Origin: UBA6821 sp044236545
GTDB lineage: Bacteria; Verrucomicrobiota; Verrucomicrobiia; Chthoniobacterales; UBA6821
DNA: 23,932 nt
Reading direction: 5' to 3'
Assembly (NCBI GenBank): GCA_044236545.1
Contig: JBIIGI010000036.1
Span: 1 to 23,932, forward strand
Shown here: one piece after another, positions 7,507-15,892 of the stretch
Numbering within the stretch: position 1 is the first letter of the stretch
Layout: each line of letters opens with the position of its first letter
Position numbers and translations under genes: made by a program
Notes under the pieces: generated by a model
Seen by the model: only the letters and a program-made list of their open reading frames with translations
The model's database searches: none
Told to the model about the DNA's origin: nothing

Positions 7507-8094
7507 TCAAGGTTTCGGACGACTCGGCCCAGAGAGGTTCAGGAGAATCCAGCCCACGATGGCGAGATGGATCGCCACGGCGCTACTCAATCCAAGCATG
7601 TGGTACCCGATCGTGACCGATCCCGATTTCATGACGGCCGCAAGGGCCAATCCCCCCACGGGAAGGAAGAGAATGACCGCAGTGATGAGGCCGGGGTTAT
7701 AGCGCCTTAGCCGAACTGCCTGGGCCAGATGGACTAACCCATTGATCAGGGTGAGGTAGACAGCGATCAGCCCGAACCCCAGATCGAGTGAAAAGGCCAA
7801 CAGGATGGAGAGGAGATTCACCCCCCAGACCCCCGGAACATTGATCACGAAAACCGCCCCACGGGAGAGCACCTCGCGACCTCCCCCGATCAGGTCGTTG
7901 ATGAAGCGGCGGAAGCGGTCGTCATCATGTTCCTCAAGCTGGTGGAGCATGTAGACCGGCAACTGGAGAAACACAAGGATCAGCGGAAGCTCCCAGGTGC
8001 AGGTGAAAGCCGGCATCAGGCCGAGCAGGAGAAACGCCGCTAGGAAGCCCCCGTAGACCCAGTAGGAAAAGAACCGGTTCATCATCGGTGGCAT
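7507..8094 (-). CDS. HXXEE-motif integral membrane protein
   Basis: 195 residues, hydrophobic, with about five to six membrane segments. LHQLEEH at about 50-56 gives the H-x-x-E-E motif that names this Pfam family, and GLVHLAQAV carries a further family-like His. The conserved His and Glu suggest a metal site, but the function of the family is unknown to me. The gene lies between kup (88 bases upstream) and guaB (82 bases downstream), all on the minus strand. The start is ATG 8094; ATG at 8085 or 8082 is also possible because the protein begins MPPMMNRFF. No signal peptide beyond the first membrane segment is seen. Confidence 0.82.
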   Translation of the reverse strand: MPPMMNRFFSYWVYGGFLAAFLLLGLMPAFTCTWELPLILVFLQLPVYMLHQLEEHDDDRFRRFINDLIGGGREVLSRGAVFVINVPGVWGVNLLSILLAFSLDLGFGLIAVYLTLINGLVHLAQAVRLRRYNPGLITAVILFLPVGGLALAAVMKSGSVTIGYHMLGLSSAVAIHLAIVGWILLNLSGPSRPKP

Positions 8095-8182
8095 CTTGTA
8101 CCCCAGGAGCTGCCGGTCAAGGAGGGAACGTGCGCCGATATCCGATCACACTCAATCACGGATGGGGAAACAATCCGCGCCG

Positions 8183-10093
8183 CTACTTCTCGCTTCCAGC
8201 CGCGACGATGGCCTGAGCGTCGGTCTTGGTGTAGGCTAGGTAGACGATGAGACGTTGGGGAGGGATTCCCATGAAGTTCACGAGGAAGCCGACATTCCTG
8301 AGAAGGAATGAGAAGATATTCCTCTGCCACGCAGGCATCGATCCCCCGTCCGAGGAGGGAAACTCCTTGGGGAAGATATAAAAGGTATCTTCAGGATCGA
8401 AGGTAAAGGCCCCTCCGCTGGCCTCCGCAGCCGCCCGGAGGCTCTCGGGGGCATCCGCCTCGACCATGTATCCGTGCGGAACGGTGATCTCCCAGAGCCC
8501 CCCCTCGTGACGGTTGACCACGGGATCCCCGATGACCTGGTACGGGTCGGACCAGTTGGAGGGAAGCATGAGGATCACCACATTGTCGGCGACGGACTTG
8601 GTTCTTCGCTGAAACTCCAGAATCGAGCCCACCGAGTGCTCGGGCGTGCGCTCACGGGTGAGATAGACCCTTGTCCCCCCGACACGTGGCAGATTGCCCG
8701 ATGCCAGTTGCTTTCCGAGTTCCCCGGGCGAGATGAAGCCGGCCTTCATCGCCTCATGAATGAGCTTCTTCCCACGGTACCATGAGAACATCAGCGCCAT
8801 GATTCCGATCGCGAGGAGGAAGGGAATGAAACCACGGCTCAGGAACTTGGTCATGCAGGAGAGGAACAACGCCAGGTCCAGAACCAGCAACGCACAGAGT
8901 ATCAGGGAGGTTTTCCACCTGGCGACGCCGGGCCGCGAAAACATCACGGCTCCCCAGAGAATCGAGGTGACCACCATAGCCCCCGTCACCGCGACACCGT
9001 AAGCGTTCGCCAGAGAGGACCCCGTGCGGAAGATCGCGATCAGCATGATGCAGCAGGTCCCCAGCAGAAAATTGACCGCGGGGATGTAGATCTGTTCCCT
9101 CACACCCGGGTTGGTGTGCCTGCTGACGAAGGGAGGAAGGATGTCGAGCGACTTGCCCTGACGCACCAGTGTGAAGACTGCGCTGATCAGGGCCTGCGAG
9201 GCGATGACGGTGGCGGTGGTGGCCAGCAGTACGAGCGGCACGCGCAATGCCATCGGGCAGAGGAGGAAGAAGAGTCCCGTATTGGATGCGGCGGAGGGAT
9301 TGACCTCCAGGTAGGCCGCCTGGCCAAGGTAGTTGAGAAGGAGTGCGGGGAGCGCGATGCCATACCATGCCGTGAGGATCGGACCCTTGCCGAAATTGGC
9401 CAGATCCGCATAGAGGGCCTCGGCACCGGTGACGGCAAGCGCGACGGCACCCATGATGGCGAAACCGTGCCAGCCGGATTGGGCGAGCAATCCAAGCCCC
9501 GGCAAAGGGTCGAGCGCCCGGAGCACCGAAGGATGCCGCACGATCTGCAGGGTCCCGGTGAGGGCGATGCCCAGAAACCAAAGAAGCATGACGGGACCGA
9601 AAACAGCCCCGAGCTTTCCGGTTCCAAAGCGTTGGATCCCGAAGAGCACGATCAGGATGGCAATGGCCGCACCAGGGGCATACCCGGAGAGGGAGGGATG
9701 GATCGTCACAATTCCCTCGACGGCACTCAGCACCGAAATAGCGGGCGTCAGGGTGCCATCGCTGAGCAGGAGTGCCGCGCCGAACGCCACCACCGCAAGG
9801 ATTCCGAATCCCACGGGTTTCGGGGCTCGGGCCGCTTTCAGAAGCGCAAAGAGGGCAAAAACGCCCCCCTGCCCCTTGTAATCCTCCCTCATCAGGATGA
9901 AGGCATACTTCACGCTGACAACCAGGATCACCGTCCAGATGATCAGGGAGGCGACCGCAATGCCATGCGCCGCGCCGGTCAGACCCACCGCGGTTTGGAA
10001 GGCGTAGAGAGGGCTCGTCCCGATATCACCGAAGACCACCCCGAGCGCCGCCAACCAAAGGAGCGAGTTCTTTTGGTTGGGTGCGGAGCTCAT
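8183..10093 (-). CDS. kup: Kup-type potassium uptake permease
   Basis: 636 residues; KUP/HAK/KT low-affinity K+ importer, probably a K+/H+ symporter in the inner membrane. The N terminus has the signature GDIGTSPLYA (22-31). About 12 membrane segments follow, then a cytoplasmic C-terminal domain from about residue 470. Length and architecture are normal. I chose ATG 10093 (MSSAPNQKNSLLWLAALG). The open frame continues 75 codons upstream, but that part overlaps the 3' end of leuB and has no family similarity. It lies 52 bases downstream of leuB. A decayed copy of its N-terminal third is at about 568-962. Confidence 0.96.
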   Translation of the reverse strand: MSSAPNQKNSLLWLAALGVVFGDIGTSPLYAFQTAVGLTGAAHGIAVASLIIWTVILVVSVKYAFILMREDYKGQGGVFALFALLKAARAPKPVGFGILAVVAFGAALLLSDGTLTPAISVLSAVEGIVTIHPSLSGYAPGAAIAILIVLFGIQRFGTGKLGAVFGPVMLLWFLGIALTGTLQIVRHPSVLRALDPLPGLGLLAQSGWHGFAIMGAVALAVTGAEALYADLANFGKGPILTAWYGIALPALLLNYLGQAAYLEVNPSAASNTGLFFLLCPMALRVPLVLLATTATVIASQALISAVFTLVRQGKSLDILPPFVSRHTNPGVREQIYIPAVNFLLGTCCIMLIAIFRTGSSLANAYGVAVTGAMVVTSILWGAVMFSRPGVARWKTSLILCALLVLDLALFLSCMTKFLSRGFIPFLLAIGIMALMFSWYRGKKLIHEAMKAGFISPGELGKQLASGNLPRVGGTRVYLTRERTPEHSVGSILEFQRRTKSVADNVVILMLPSNWSDPYQVIGDPVVNRHEGGLWEITVPHGYMVEADAPESLRAAAEASGGAFTFDPEDTFYIFPKEFPSSDGGSMPAWQRNIFSFLLRNVGFLVNFMGIPPQRLIVYLAYTKTDAQAIVAAGSEK

Positions 10094-10145
10094 CGTCTGT
10101 CCCGGATGGAAATGAAGGTCTCTTTCCCCGGTGAAAGAGCCGGCG

Positions 10146-11252
10146 TCAGATCGCCTTGGCCACCGCGTCACCCATCGCCGCAGTGCCGACCTTGGTCGTC
10201 CCTTCGGACCAGATGTCGCCCGTTCGGAGACCGGAGGCGATGACCTTGCGGACGGCCGCGTCGATCGCGTCGGCGGCGGCAACCTCATTGAGCGAATAAC
10301 GCAGAAGCATCCCGGCACTCAGGATCTGGGCGATCGGATTGGCGATCCCCTTGCCGGCGATGTCGGGAGCGGTGCCGCCGCTCGGCTCGTACATGCCGAA
10401 GCGGCGCGACTCGCCCTTCGACTGTCCGAGGCTGGCGCTTGGGAGCATGCCGAGGGATCCCGCGATCATGGCCATCTCGTCGCTCAGGATGTCGCCGAAG
10501 AGATTCTCGGCAAGCACCACGTCGAACTGCTTCGGGTTCTTGATGAGCTGCATCGCGGCGTTGTCGACGTAGAGGTGCGAGAGGGCCACATCGGGGTATT
10601 CCTTCGCGATTTCGGTCACCGTGCGGCGCCAGAGGATGCCGTTCTGAAGGACATTGGCCTTGTCGATCGAGGTGAGCTTTTTCCCACGGCCTCGTGCGGC
10701 CTCGAATGCGACGCGGGCGATCCGCTCGATCTCGCTCTTCTTGTAGACCATCGTGTCGACAGCGATCGGATCAGCCTCGTTTTCACCGGTATCTTTCAGG
10801 AACTTCGGCTCGCCGAAATAGAGACCGCCAGTGAGTTCGCGCACGCAGAGGACATCCACCCCGCCGGCGACCGACTCGGGACGCAGGGGCGAGGCATGGG
10901 CCAACTCGGGCAGACAAATGCAGGGACGGAGATTGGCAAAGAGGCCGAAGTGCTTGCGAAGCGGAAGCAGGGCGGCGCGCTCGGGTTGCTCATTCGGGGG
11001 GAGGGCCTCCCACTTGGGACCGCCGACAGAGCCGAAGAGGATCGCGTCGCTCTCTTCGCAGACCTTGAGGGTCTCGGCCGGAAGCGCCTTGCCGGTGGCA
11101 TCGATCGCGGCCCCTCCCACGGGCATGGGAGTCTCCTCAAGGGTGAAGCCGAACTTCTTCTCGACGGCCCGGAGAACCTTGGCGGCCTCTGCCATGACTT
11201 CGGGTCCGATGCCGTCTCCGGCCAACACTGCAATGCGGTAGGTCTTGCTCAT
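10146..11252 (-). CDS. leuB: 3-isopropylmalate dehydrogenase
   Basis: 368 residues; oxidatively decarboxylates 3-isopropylmalate with NAD+ in leucine synthesis, in the cytoplasm. Seen are the N-terminal LAGDGIGPEV, substrate-binding arginines in LRPCICLP and VRELTGGLYFGEP, Lys in DKANVLQNG, the metal-binding aspartates in ENLFGDILSDE, and the NAD site GTAPDIAGKGIANP. ATG 11252 (MSKTYRIAVLAGDG) is preferred over an ATG 11 codons upstream because it matches the family start. Neither has a clear ribosome-binding site. No other leu genes are in the window. kup follows after 52 bases, and the 185-base upstream gap to the FKBP gene could hold its promoter. Confidence 0.96.
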   Translation of the reverse strand: MSKTYRIAVLAGDGIGPEVMAEAAKVLRAVEKKFGFTLEETPMPVGGAAIDATGKALPAETLKVCEESDAILFGSVGGPKWEALPPNEQPERAALLPLRKHFGLFANLRPCICLPELAHASPLRPESVAGGVDVLCVRELTGGLYFGEPKFLKDTGENEADPIAVDTMVYKKSEIERIARVAFEAARGRGKKLTSIDKANVLQNGILWRRTVTEIAKEYPDVALSHLYVDNAAMQLIKNPKQFDVVLAENLFGDILSDEMAMIAGSLGMLPSASLGQSKGESRRFGMYEPSGGTAPDIAGKGIANPIAQILSAGMLLRYSLNEVAAADAIDAAVRKVIASGLRTGDIWSEGTTKVGTAAMGDAVAKAI

Positions 11253-11378
11253 AAAGTCCGGTGATTTAAGCGGCAGACATGCCATGGTGCAAGTCGGCGT
11301 CTACCTGCGTCAGAATCCGTATCTTGTCCTCCGTGCTGGATCTTTTTCCTTTAACCCAAAATCTGCACTAGGGAAGCT

Positions 11379-11397
11379 TGCGTAGTCATGCTACGCA
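11379..11397. other. Perfect 7-bp hairpin in the leuB-FKBP gap
   Basis: TGCGTAG (11379-11385) and CTACGCA (11391-11397) form a perfect stem around TCATG. It lies 41 bases past the FKBP stop and 127 bases upstream of leuB. There is no T-run on either side, so a classical terminator is unlikely. A regulator site or a Rho-dependent stop are alternatives. Confidence 0.45.
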
Positions 11398-11437
11398 GAC
11401 CAAGCAGCAAGGCCGCCCAGCGCCAAAATCCCAAGCC

Positions 11438-11914
11438 TTACTGAACCTTCAGGAGTTCGATGTCGAAAATCAGGGTCGAGTCAGGCGGAATCACTCCCCC
11501 CGCTCCGCGCGATCCATAGGCCAGATTCGACGGGATAAAGAGCTGGATCTTGCCGCCCTCCTTCATGAGTTGGACACCCTCGGTCCATCCGGGGATGACG
11601 CCGTTAAGAGGGAAGGAGATCGGTTCGTTGCGCTTGTAGGAACTGTCAAACTCGGCACCGTCGATCGTGGTGCCGCGGTAGTGGACGAGCACGGTGTCGG
11701 TGGCCTTGGGGTGCTTTCCGTGACCCTCGGTAACGACCTTGTACTGGAGGCCGCTGGGAGTGGTCTTCACACCCGGTTGGATGGAGTTCTGCTTCAGGAA
11801 GGCCTGGCCGAGGGCAAGGTTATCGGATGGGTTGGATTGTGCCATAAGATGCGAGGGGTTAAGGATGAGGGTTGCGGCCACGGCACAGGCCGTGAGAAGT
11901 GTTATGGGATTCAT
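11438..11914 (-). CDS. Exported FKBP-type peptidyl-prolyl isomerase
   Basis: 158 residues. A Sec signal peptide (MNPITLLTACAVAATLILNP, to about residue 25 at LMAQ) precedes a short helical spacer. A single FKBP domain fills about 55-158: TDTVLVHYRGTTIDGAEFDSS, VIPGWTEGVQLMKEGGK and AYGSRGAGGVIPPDSTLIFDIEL are all classic. It should catalyse cis-trans isomerisation of prolyl bonds in the periplasm. The N-terminal dimerisation part of FkpA/Mip is mostly missing, so it is a small form. It follows fabF after 12 bases, so the two are probably cotranscribed. No Shine-Dalgarno is seen. Confidence 0.93.
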   Translation of the reverse strand: MNPITLLTACAVAATLILNPSHLMAQSNPSDNLALGQAFLKQNSIQPGVKTTPSGLQYKVVTEGHGKHPKATDTVLVHYRGTTIDGAEFDSSYKRNEPISFPLNGVIPGWTEGVQLMKEGGKIQLFIPSNLAYGSRGAGGVIPPDSTLIFDIELLKVQ

Positions 11915-11926
11915 GGGAGCGCGGGG

Positions 11927-13174
11927 TTATCCCTCGAAGGAGCGGACGACAACGCAGGAGTTGTGACCACCGAAGCCGAAGGAGTTGCTGAGAGCTACCT
12001 TGATCCTGGCCTCGCGGGCTTTATGCGGGACAAAGTCGAGGTCGCACTCGGGATCCGGGTTGTCGAGGTTAATGGTTGGCGGGATGATCCCATCACGCAT
12101 GGCCAGGGCACAGGCGGCCAACTCGATACCACCGGCGGCACCGAGCAGATGGCCGGTCATCGACTTGGTGGAGCTGATGGGAACCTTGTAGGCCACATCC
12201 CCGAAGGCATCCTTGATCGCCTTGGTTTCGCAGATATCACCGATCGGCGTGGAAGTGCCGTGGGCGTTGATGTAGTCGACCTCGGCCGGAGTGACCTTGG
12301 CGTGCTTCATCGCGATCTGCATGCAGCGACTGGCTCCCTCCCCCTCGGGACGGGGGGCGGTCATGTGGTAGGCATCGGCGGTGGCGCCGTAGCCGACAAG
12401 TTCGCAATAGATCCTGGCTCCGCGCTTCTTGGCATGCTCAAGCTCCTCGAGCACGACAATACCGGCGCCCTCACCCATGACGAATCCGTCACGGTCCTTG
12501 TCAAACGGGCGGGATGCCTTCTGCGGTTCGTCGTTCCGGGTGCTGAGTGCCCGCATGCAGGAGAATCCGGCCACGCCAAGCGGAGTGATGGTCGCCTCGG
12601 CACCGCCGGCAATGAATGCGTCGGCGTCCCCGAACTTGATGATGCGCCAAGCTTCGCCAATCGAGTTGTTGGCAGTGGCGCAGGCGGTGACGATCGCCAT
12701 GTTCGGGCCACTGAGCCCGTACTCCATGGAGATCAGACCGCTCGCCATGTTGCTGATGATCATCGGGATGGTGAAGGGGGAGAGCTTGGTGGGCCCCCTC
12801 TCGATGAGCTTGCGAGCCTCGTTCTCCAGACTCTGAAAACCTCCAATGCCACTCCCCACGATGACACCGAATCTTTCCCTCTCCGTTGTTTCGGGATCAA
12901 GACCTGCATCGTTGAGGGCAAGTTTGGCCCCAGCCATCGCAAAATGGGCAAACCTGTCGGCCCTGCGGGCATCCTTCGGAGTCTTGAACCACTGGGCTCC
13001 CTCGAAACCCCTCACTTCGCCCGCGATCAGGCAATCGAATCCGACGGGATCGAATGACTGGTAATGAGAAATGCCGGAATGCCCTTCGGTCAGGTTTTTC
13101 CAGAAAGTAGCAAGATCAGAACCAACGGGACTAATGACTCCGATACCAGTGATAACAACTCTGCGTTCGCTCAT
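11927..13174 (-). CDS. fabF: 3-oxoacyl-ACP synthase II
   Basis: 415 residues; condenses malonyl-ACP with acyl-ACP in fatty acid elongation. The start MSERRVVITGIGVISPVG is the family N terminus. The Cys-His-His triad is visible: C165 in VTACATANN, H305 in NAHGTSTPIGD and H342 in SMTGHLLGAAGG, with K337. GFGGHNSC near the C terminus is also typical. The acpP gene that often precedes fabF is not here. Upstream is a 217-base gap shared with the divergent DUF4870 gene. The FKBP gene follows at 12 bases. The bases before ATG 13174 are pyrimidine-rich and lack a Shine-Dalgarno. Polyketide-type KAS enzymes are similar, but the full FabF length and the context favour FabF. Confidence 0.95.
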   Translation of the reverse strand: MSERRVVITGIGVISPVGSDLATFWKNLTEGHSGISHYQSFDPVGFDCLIAGEVRGFEGAQWFKTPKDARRADRFAHFAMAGAKLALNDAGLDPETTERERFGVIVGSGIGGFQSLENEARKLIERGPTKLSPFTIPMIISNMASGLISMEYGLSGPNMAIVTACATANNSIGEAWRIIKFGDADAFIAGGAEATITPLGVAGFSCMRALSTRNDEPQKASRPFDKDRDGFVMGEGAGIVVLEELEHAKKRGARIYCELVGYGATADAYHMTAPRPEGEGASRCMQIAMKHAKVTPAEVDYINAHGTSTPIGDICETKAIKDAFGDVAYKVPISSTKSMTGHLLGAAGGIELAACALAMRDGIIPPTINLDNPDPECDLDFVPHKAREARIKVALSNSFGFGGHNSCVVVRSFEG

Positions 13175-13258
13175 AGAAAGAAGGGTGTGCCGAGAATGGC
13201 GTCTGGAAAGTCAACCGAAGGGAGGCCTCCTTGGCAACCATGAAGCAAGGCAAAAGGC

Positions 13259-13326
13259 AAAATGAAGAAGGAAAATCGAATGCCTGAATTCAGAATTCCC
13301 GTTTTTTCATTCTTCATTCTTCCTCC
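13259..13326. repeat. Imperfect inverted repeat plus heptamer repeat upstream of fabF and DUF4870
   Basis: The 17-base arm at 13259-13275 (AAAATGAAGAAGGAAAA) is complementary to 13304-13320 at about 15 of 17 positions. The intervening bases include GAATTCAGAATTC. The right arm also contains two TTCATTC units (13306-13319) and a diverged third. It sits in the 217-base gap between divergent fabF and the DUF4870 gene, so it is unlikely to be a terminator of either. No clear promoter boxes were found. Confidence 0.55.
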
Positions 13327-13391
13327 CCCTCTTCCCGAGAGGGGTCAACTTGTGCCTTGCGAAACGGGCGGGTCGGATGTCTCTTTGATCC

Positions 13392-13805
13392 ATGGACACC
13401 CCCCCTCCCCTGAACCGCCCGGAAGATTCCCAGCCGACCATTGAGATGGTACCGGCCTCTTCCTCGGAATCGGCCCGCTCCTGGTGCATCGGGCTCCATC
13501 TCTCGGGCCTCTCGGGACTGATCCTGAGCTTCGCCCTCGCCCATATCGTGGTGCCGCTGGTGATCTGGCTCGTGAAGAGGGCCGACAGTCCGGAGATCGA
13601 CTCGACCGGCAAGGAGGTGCTCAACTTCCAGATCTCCTACACGATCTACAGCCTGATAGCCGGGGCCCTCTGCTTCGTGCTGATCGGCTTCCTGATCCTG
13701 CCGATTGTGCTCATTGTCTGGCTTGTCTGCATCATCATCGCCGCGGTGAAGACCAGCAACGGGGAGAGTTACCGCTACCCGGCCACGATCCGCTTCCTTC
13801 AATAA
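13392..13805 (+). CDS. DUF4870 small membrane protein
   Basis: 137 residues. A hydrophilic Pro/Ser-rich N terminus of about 30 residues is followed by three hydrophobic segments (about 36-56, 80-98 and 98-120). The key stretch is GKEVLNFQISYTIYSLIAG, the hallmark of the DUF4870/Tic20-like family, whose role is unknown. The C terminus ATIRFLQ is also family-like. It is a single gene, divergent from fabF, and ends 70 bases before a hairpin terminator. No Shine-Dalgarno lies before ATG 13392. Confidence 0.85.
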   Translation: MDTPPPLNRPEDSQPTIEMVPASSSESARSWCIGLHLSGLSGLILSFALAHIVVPLVIWLVKRADSPEIDSTGKEVLNFQISYTIYSLIAGALCFVLIGFLILPIVLIVWLVCIIIAAVKTSNGESYRYPATIRFLQ

Positions 13806-13875
13806 AACAAACGAGCGACCCCCCTTCGGACCAATCCCTGATTGTGCTTCATCGCGGTTCCCACCGCTCGATGTT

Positions 13876-13897
13876 CTTCAAGCTGTCTTGAAGTTTT
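13876..13897 (+). terminator. Rho-independent terminator after the DUF4870 gene
   Basis: CTTCAAG (13876-13882) and CTTGAAG (13887-13893) form a perfect 7-bp stem around CTGT, followed by TTTT. The remaining gap to the tRNA (13898-14152) shows no credible gene. Confidence 0.75.
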
Positions 13898-14103
13898 AAA
13901 AGGGGACAATCCGGCCCGGTAACCCACGGCCGAGAACGACCGGCCTGTTGCCTCGCCTCCCCGGTCTATGCCCCCTCAGCCTAGGATGGGCTCCGGATTA
14001 TTCTCGGTGGTAACATTCAGCCCTGTCTCTTTCTCTTCCTCATTTTCTTGCTTGGCCGTTGCTTCGCACCCGCTGCAAAATCTGGGATTAATCAGCGCTT
14101 CCC

Positions 14104-14133
14104 TTGTGCCCCGGTGGCATTTGTGCGTAGACT
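14104..14133 (+). promoter_or_regulatory. Possible tRNA-Cys promoter
   Basis: TTGTGC (14104-14109) and TAGACT (14128-14133) are 18 bases apart and end 19 bases before the tRNA. The -10 matches consensus at 4 of 6 positions and the -35 only at its TTG. This is a positional guess. Confidence 0.3.
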
Positions 14134-14152
14134 GAATGACCGGAAACGGTAT

Positions 14153-14227
14153 GGCGGGGTAGCCAAGTGGTAAGGCCGGGCTCTGCAAAAGCCCCATGCG
14201 ACGGTTCGATTCCGTCCCCCGCCTCCA
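14153..14227 (+). tRNA. tRNA-Cys (GCA)
   Basis: A full cloverleaf can be drawn. The acceptor GGCGGGG (14153-14159) pairs with CCCCGCC, the D arm is GCC/GGC, and the anticodon stem GGGCT/AGCCC holds loop CTGCAAA with anticodon GCA. The T arm GACGG/CCGTC encloses TTCGATT, the discriminator is U, and CCA is encoded in the gene (14225-14227). The opening GGCGGGGTAGCCAAGTGGTAAGGC is typical of bacterial tRNA-Cys. Confidence 0.98.
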
Positions 14228-14265
14228 TTCCATCCCCTTTACACCTTCGCAAAGGAAATGTGCGG

Positions 14266-14280
14266 GGCCCCAAGGGGGCC
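14266..14280. other. G/C hairpin downstream of tRNA-Cys
   Basis: GGCCCC and GGGGCC form a 6-bp stem with loop AAG, 38 bases after the tRNA. It has no T-run, so termination is uncertain. Nothing else is seen between 14228 and 14374. Confidence 0.35.
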
Positions 14281-14374
14281 GACCCTCTTGACTCGTGCGT
14301 TCCCCCAACGTCATCGCGTCCGCCTTCCTTACTCTCCCCATGACACCCCACGGCCCCGTTGCCCGTTTCCCACT

Positions 14375-15769
14375 TCAGTTCACTTTGCCGGCAATCTCCT
14401 CGGCCGGGTAAGTCCAGATTTCTGAAAGGGTCGGATGGTAGTGGGGGATCTCAGCCAACTGCGCGGCCGTGGCATGAAAGGCCATGGCCACCACGATCTC
14501 ATGGATGAGTTCCGAGGCCTCGGGGCCAACCACAGCGCCGCCGAGAATACGCCCGTCGGAGGCATCGGCGATGAGCTTCACGAACCCGTCGGTCTCCCCC
14601 ATGACGATCGACTTGCCATGATCGGCAAAGGGATAACTGGCGGAGATCGCATGGATGCCCGAACCGCGCGCCTCCTGCTCGGTCATCCCGCAGGAGGCCA
14701 TCTGGGGCTCGCTGAAGCAGGCGAAGAGCTTGAGTCGGTAATCGAGCGACCGCGGTTCTCCTCCCTTGAGCAGCGCGAGCGCATTCCTTGCCGCCGTCTC
14801 TCCCTGGGTGATGGCGATGTGGACCACCTCATGCGGACCGCAGCAGTCGCCCGCCGCAAAAAGATGACGCGCCGTGGTGCGCTGCTCGAGATCCGTGCAG
14901 ACGGCAGGCCCGGCAAGCGCGACCCCGGCCTTCTCCAGCCCCACCCTCTCAACAGCGGGCCGTCGCCCCAGGGCGTTGAAGATGATCCCGGCCTCCACCG
15001 ACTCCTCGCCATCCCCGTGCTCGAACACCGCGCGCATTCCGCCAGCGGTCTTCTCGATCCGTTTCAGCTGCGTTCCGCAATGCACGGCCATCCCCCGGTT
15101 GCGGAAGGCCGTGGCGACAGCCTCGGCGACATCCCGGTCGCTTCCGGTCAAAAGTTGCGTATTGCGCTGGAGGATGGTGACCTTTGTTCCAAGCGCCTCA
15201 AGATAGTGCGCCATTTCCAAGGCAACGGGGCCTCCGCCGAGAACCACGGCGGAAACCGGGAGGGCGACGAGATCAAGCAGATTGTCACTACAGAGGCAGA
15301 GTTCCACTCCGGGTATCCCAGGCCTGTTGATCACGGATCCAGTGGCGATGCAGCCGCTCTTGAGGGCGATCACTTCTTCCCTGCCGTCGCGCAGATGCAC
15401 CTTGAGGCGGTGGGGGTCCAGAAATTCGGCGCGGCCGCGCAGAAAATCAAACCCTCCACCCTCCAACTGCTGCCTGCGGTAATCGGCGAATTCCCCGATC
15501 AGGCGCCGTTTCCTCGCGATGATCCTTTCCCCATCGAATCCGATTGATCCGGCACTCAAGCCGAATTCGGAGGCATGACGCAGCGTCCTGTAGCGGTTTG
15601 CGGACTCGATCAGCGTCTTGCTCGGCATGCATCCCCGGAGAATGCAAAGCCCTCCGACTTCATCCCCTCCCTCGATCACCACGGTCGAGAGCCCCCCTGA
15701 CGAGGCCGTCCGCGCGGCGGCGTAACCGCCGCTCCCTCCCCCGATGACCGCGAAATCATACACTTTCAT
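14375..15769 (-). CDS. Dihydrolipoamide dehydrogenase-type flavoprotein disulfide reductase
   Basis: 464 residues; class I FAD/NAD(P) disulfide oxidoreductase. The FAD site is IGGGSGGYAAA near the N terminus. The redox pair C42-x4-C47 lies in GGLCILRGCMPSK. The NAD(P) site is VVLGGGPVALEMAHYLEALG, and ATARHLFAAGDC is the second FAD contact. The C-terminal dimer-interface HYHPTLSEIW supplies the catalytic His-x4-Glu. There is no lipoyl or heavy-metal domain, and no 2-oxoacid dehydrogenase subunits lie nearby, so the true substrate (lipoamide, metal or another disulfide) is open. ATG 15769 (MKVYDFAVIGGG) is chosen over an in-frame start 8 codons upstream. It follows the winged-helix gene after 123 bases. 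Confidence 0.88.
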   Translation of the reverse strand: MKVYDFAVIGGGSGGYAAARTASSGGLSTVVIEGGDEVGGLCILRGCMPSKTLIESANRYRTLRHASEFGLSAGSIGFDGERIIARKRRLIGEFADYRRQQLEGGGFDFLRGRAEFLDPHRLKVHLRDGREEVIALKSGCIATGSVINRPGIPGVELCLCSDNLLDLVALPVSAVVLGGGPVALEMAHYLEALGTKVTILQRNTQLLTGSDRDVAEAVATAFRNRGMAVHCGTQLKRIEKTAGGMRAVFEHGDGEESVEAGIIFNALGRRPAVERVGLEKAGVALAGPAVCTDLEQRTTARHLFAAGDCCGPHEVVHIAITQGETAARNALALLKGGEPRSLDYRLKLFACFSEPQMASCGMTEQEARGSGIHAISASYPFADHGKSIVMGETDGFVKLIADASDGRILGGAVVGPEASELIHEIVVAMAFHATAAQLAEIPHYHPTLSEIWTYPAEEIAGKVN

Positions 15770-15892
15770 GACGGGATCGTGACGCCGGCTCATCGTTTTG
15801 AAAAGATCCTAACCCATCATGACCGCAGGGCCCGAATGGCGGTTGAAGAGGAATTTTTTCCAGCGCTTGCTCCTCTCACCCCCTCAGCGCCG

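Noticed and set aside
10094..10318. 75-codon N-terminal extension of kup
   Set aside because: It overlaps the 3' end of leuB and shows no Kup similarity; MSSAPNQKNSLLWLAALG at 10093 is the family-like start.
14153..14280. tRNA-Cys as an integration site for a mobile element
   Set aside because: No integrase gene and no second copy of the tRNA 3' end were found in the window.
13976..14351. Minus-strand open frames across the tRNA-Cys gene (121 and 87 codons)
   Set aside because: They are antisense translations of the tRNA and its flanks (text such as GTESNRR and LQSPALPLGY is a well-known spurious product of this kind).
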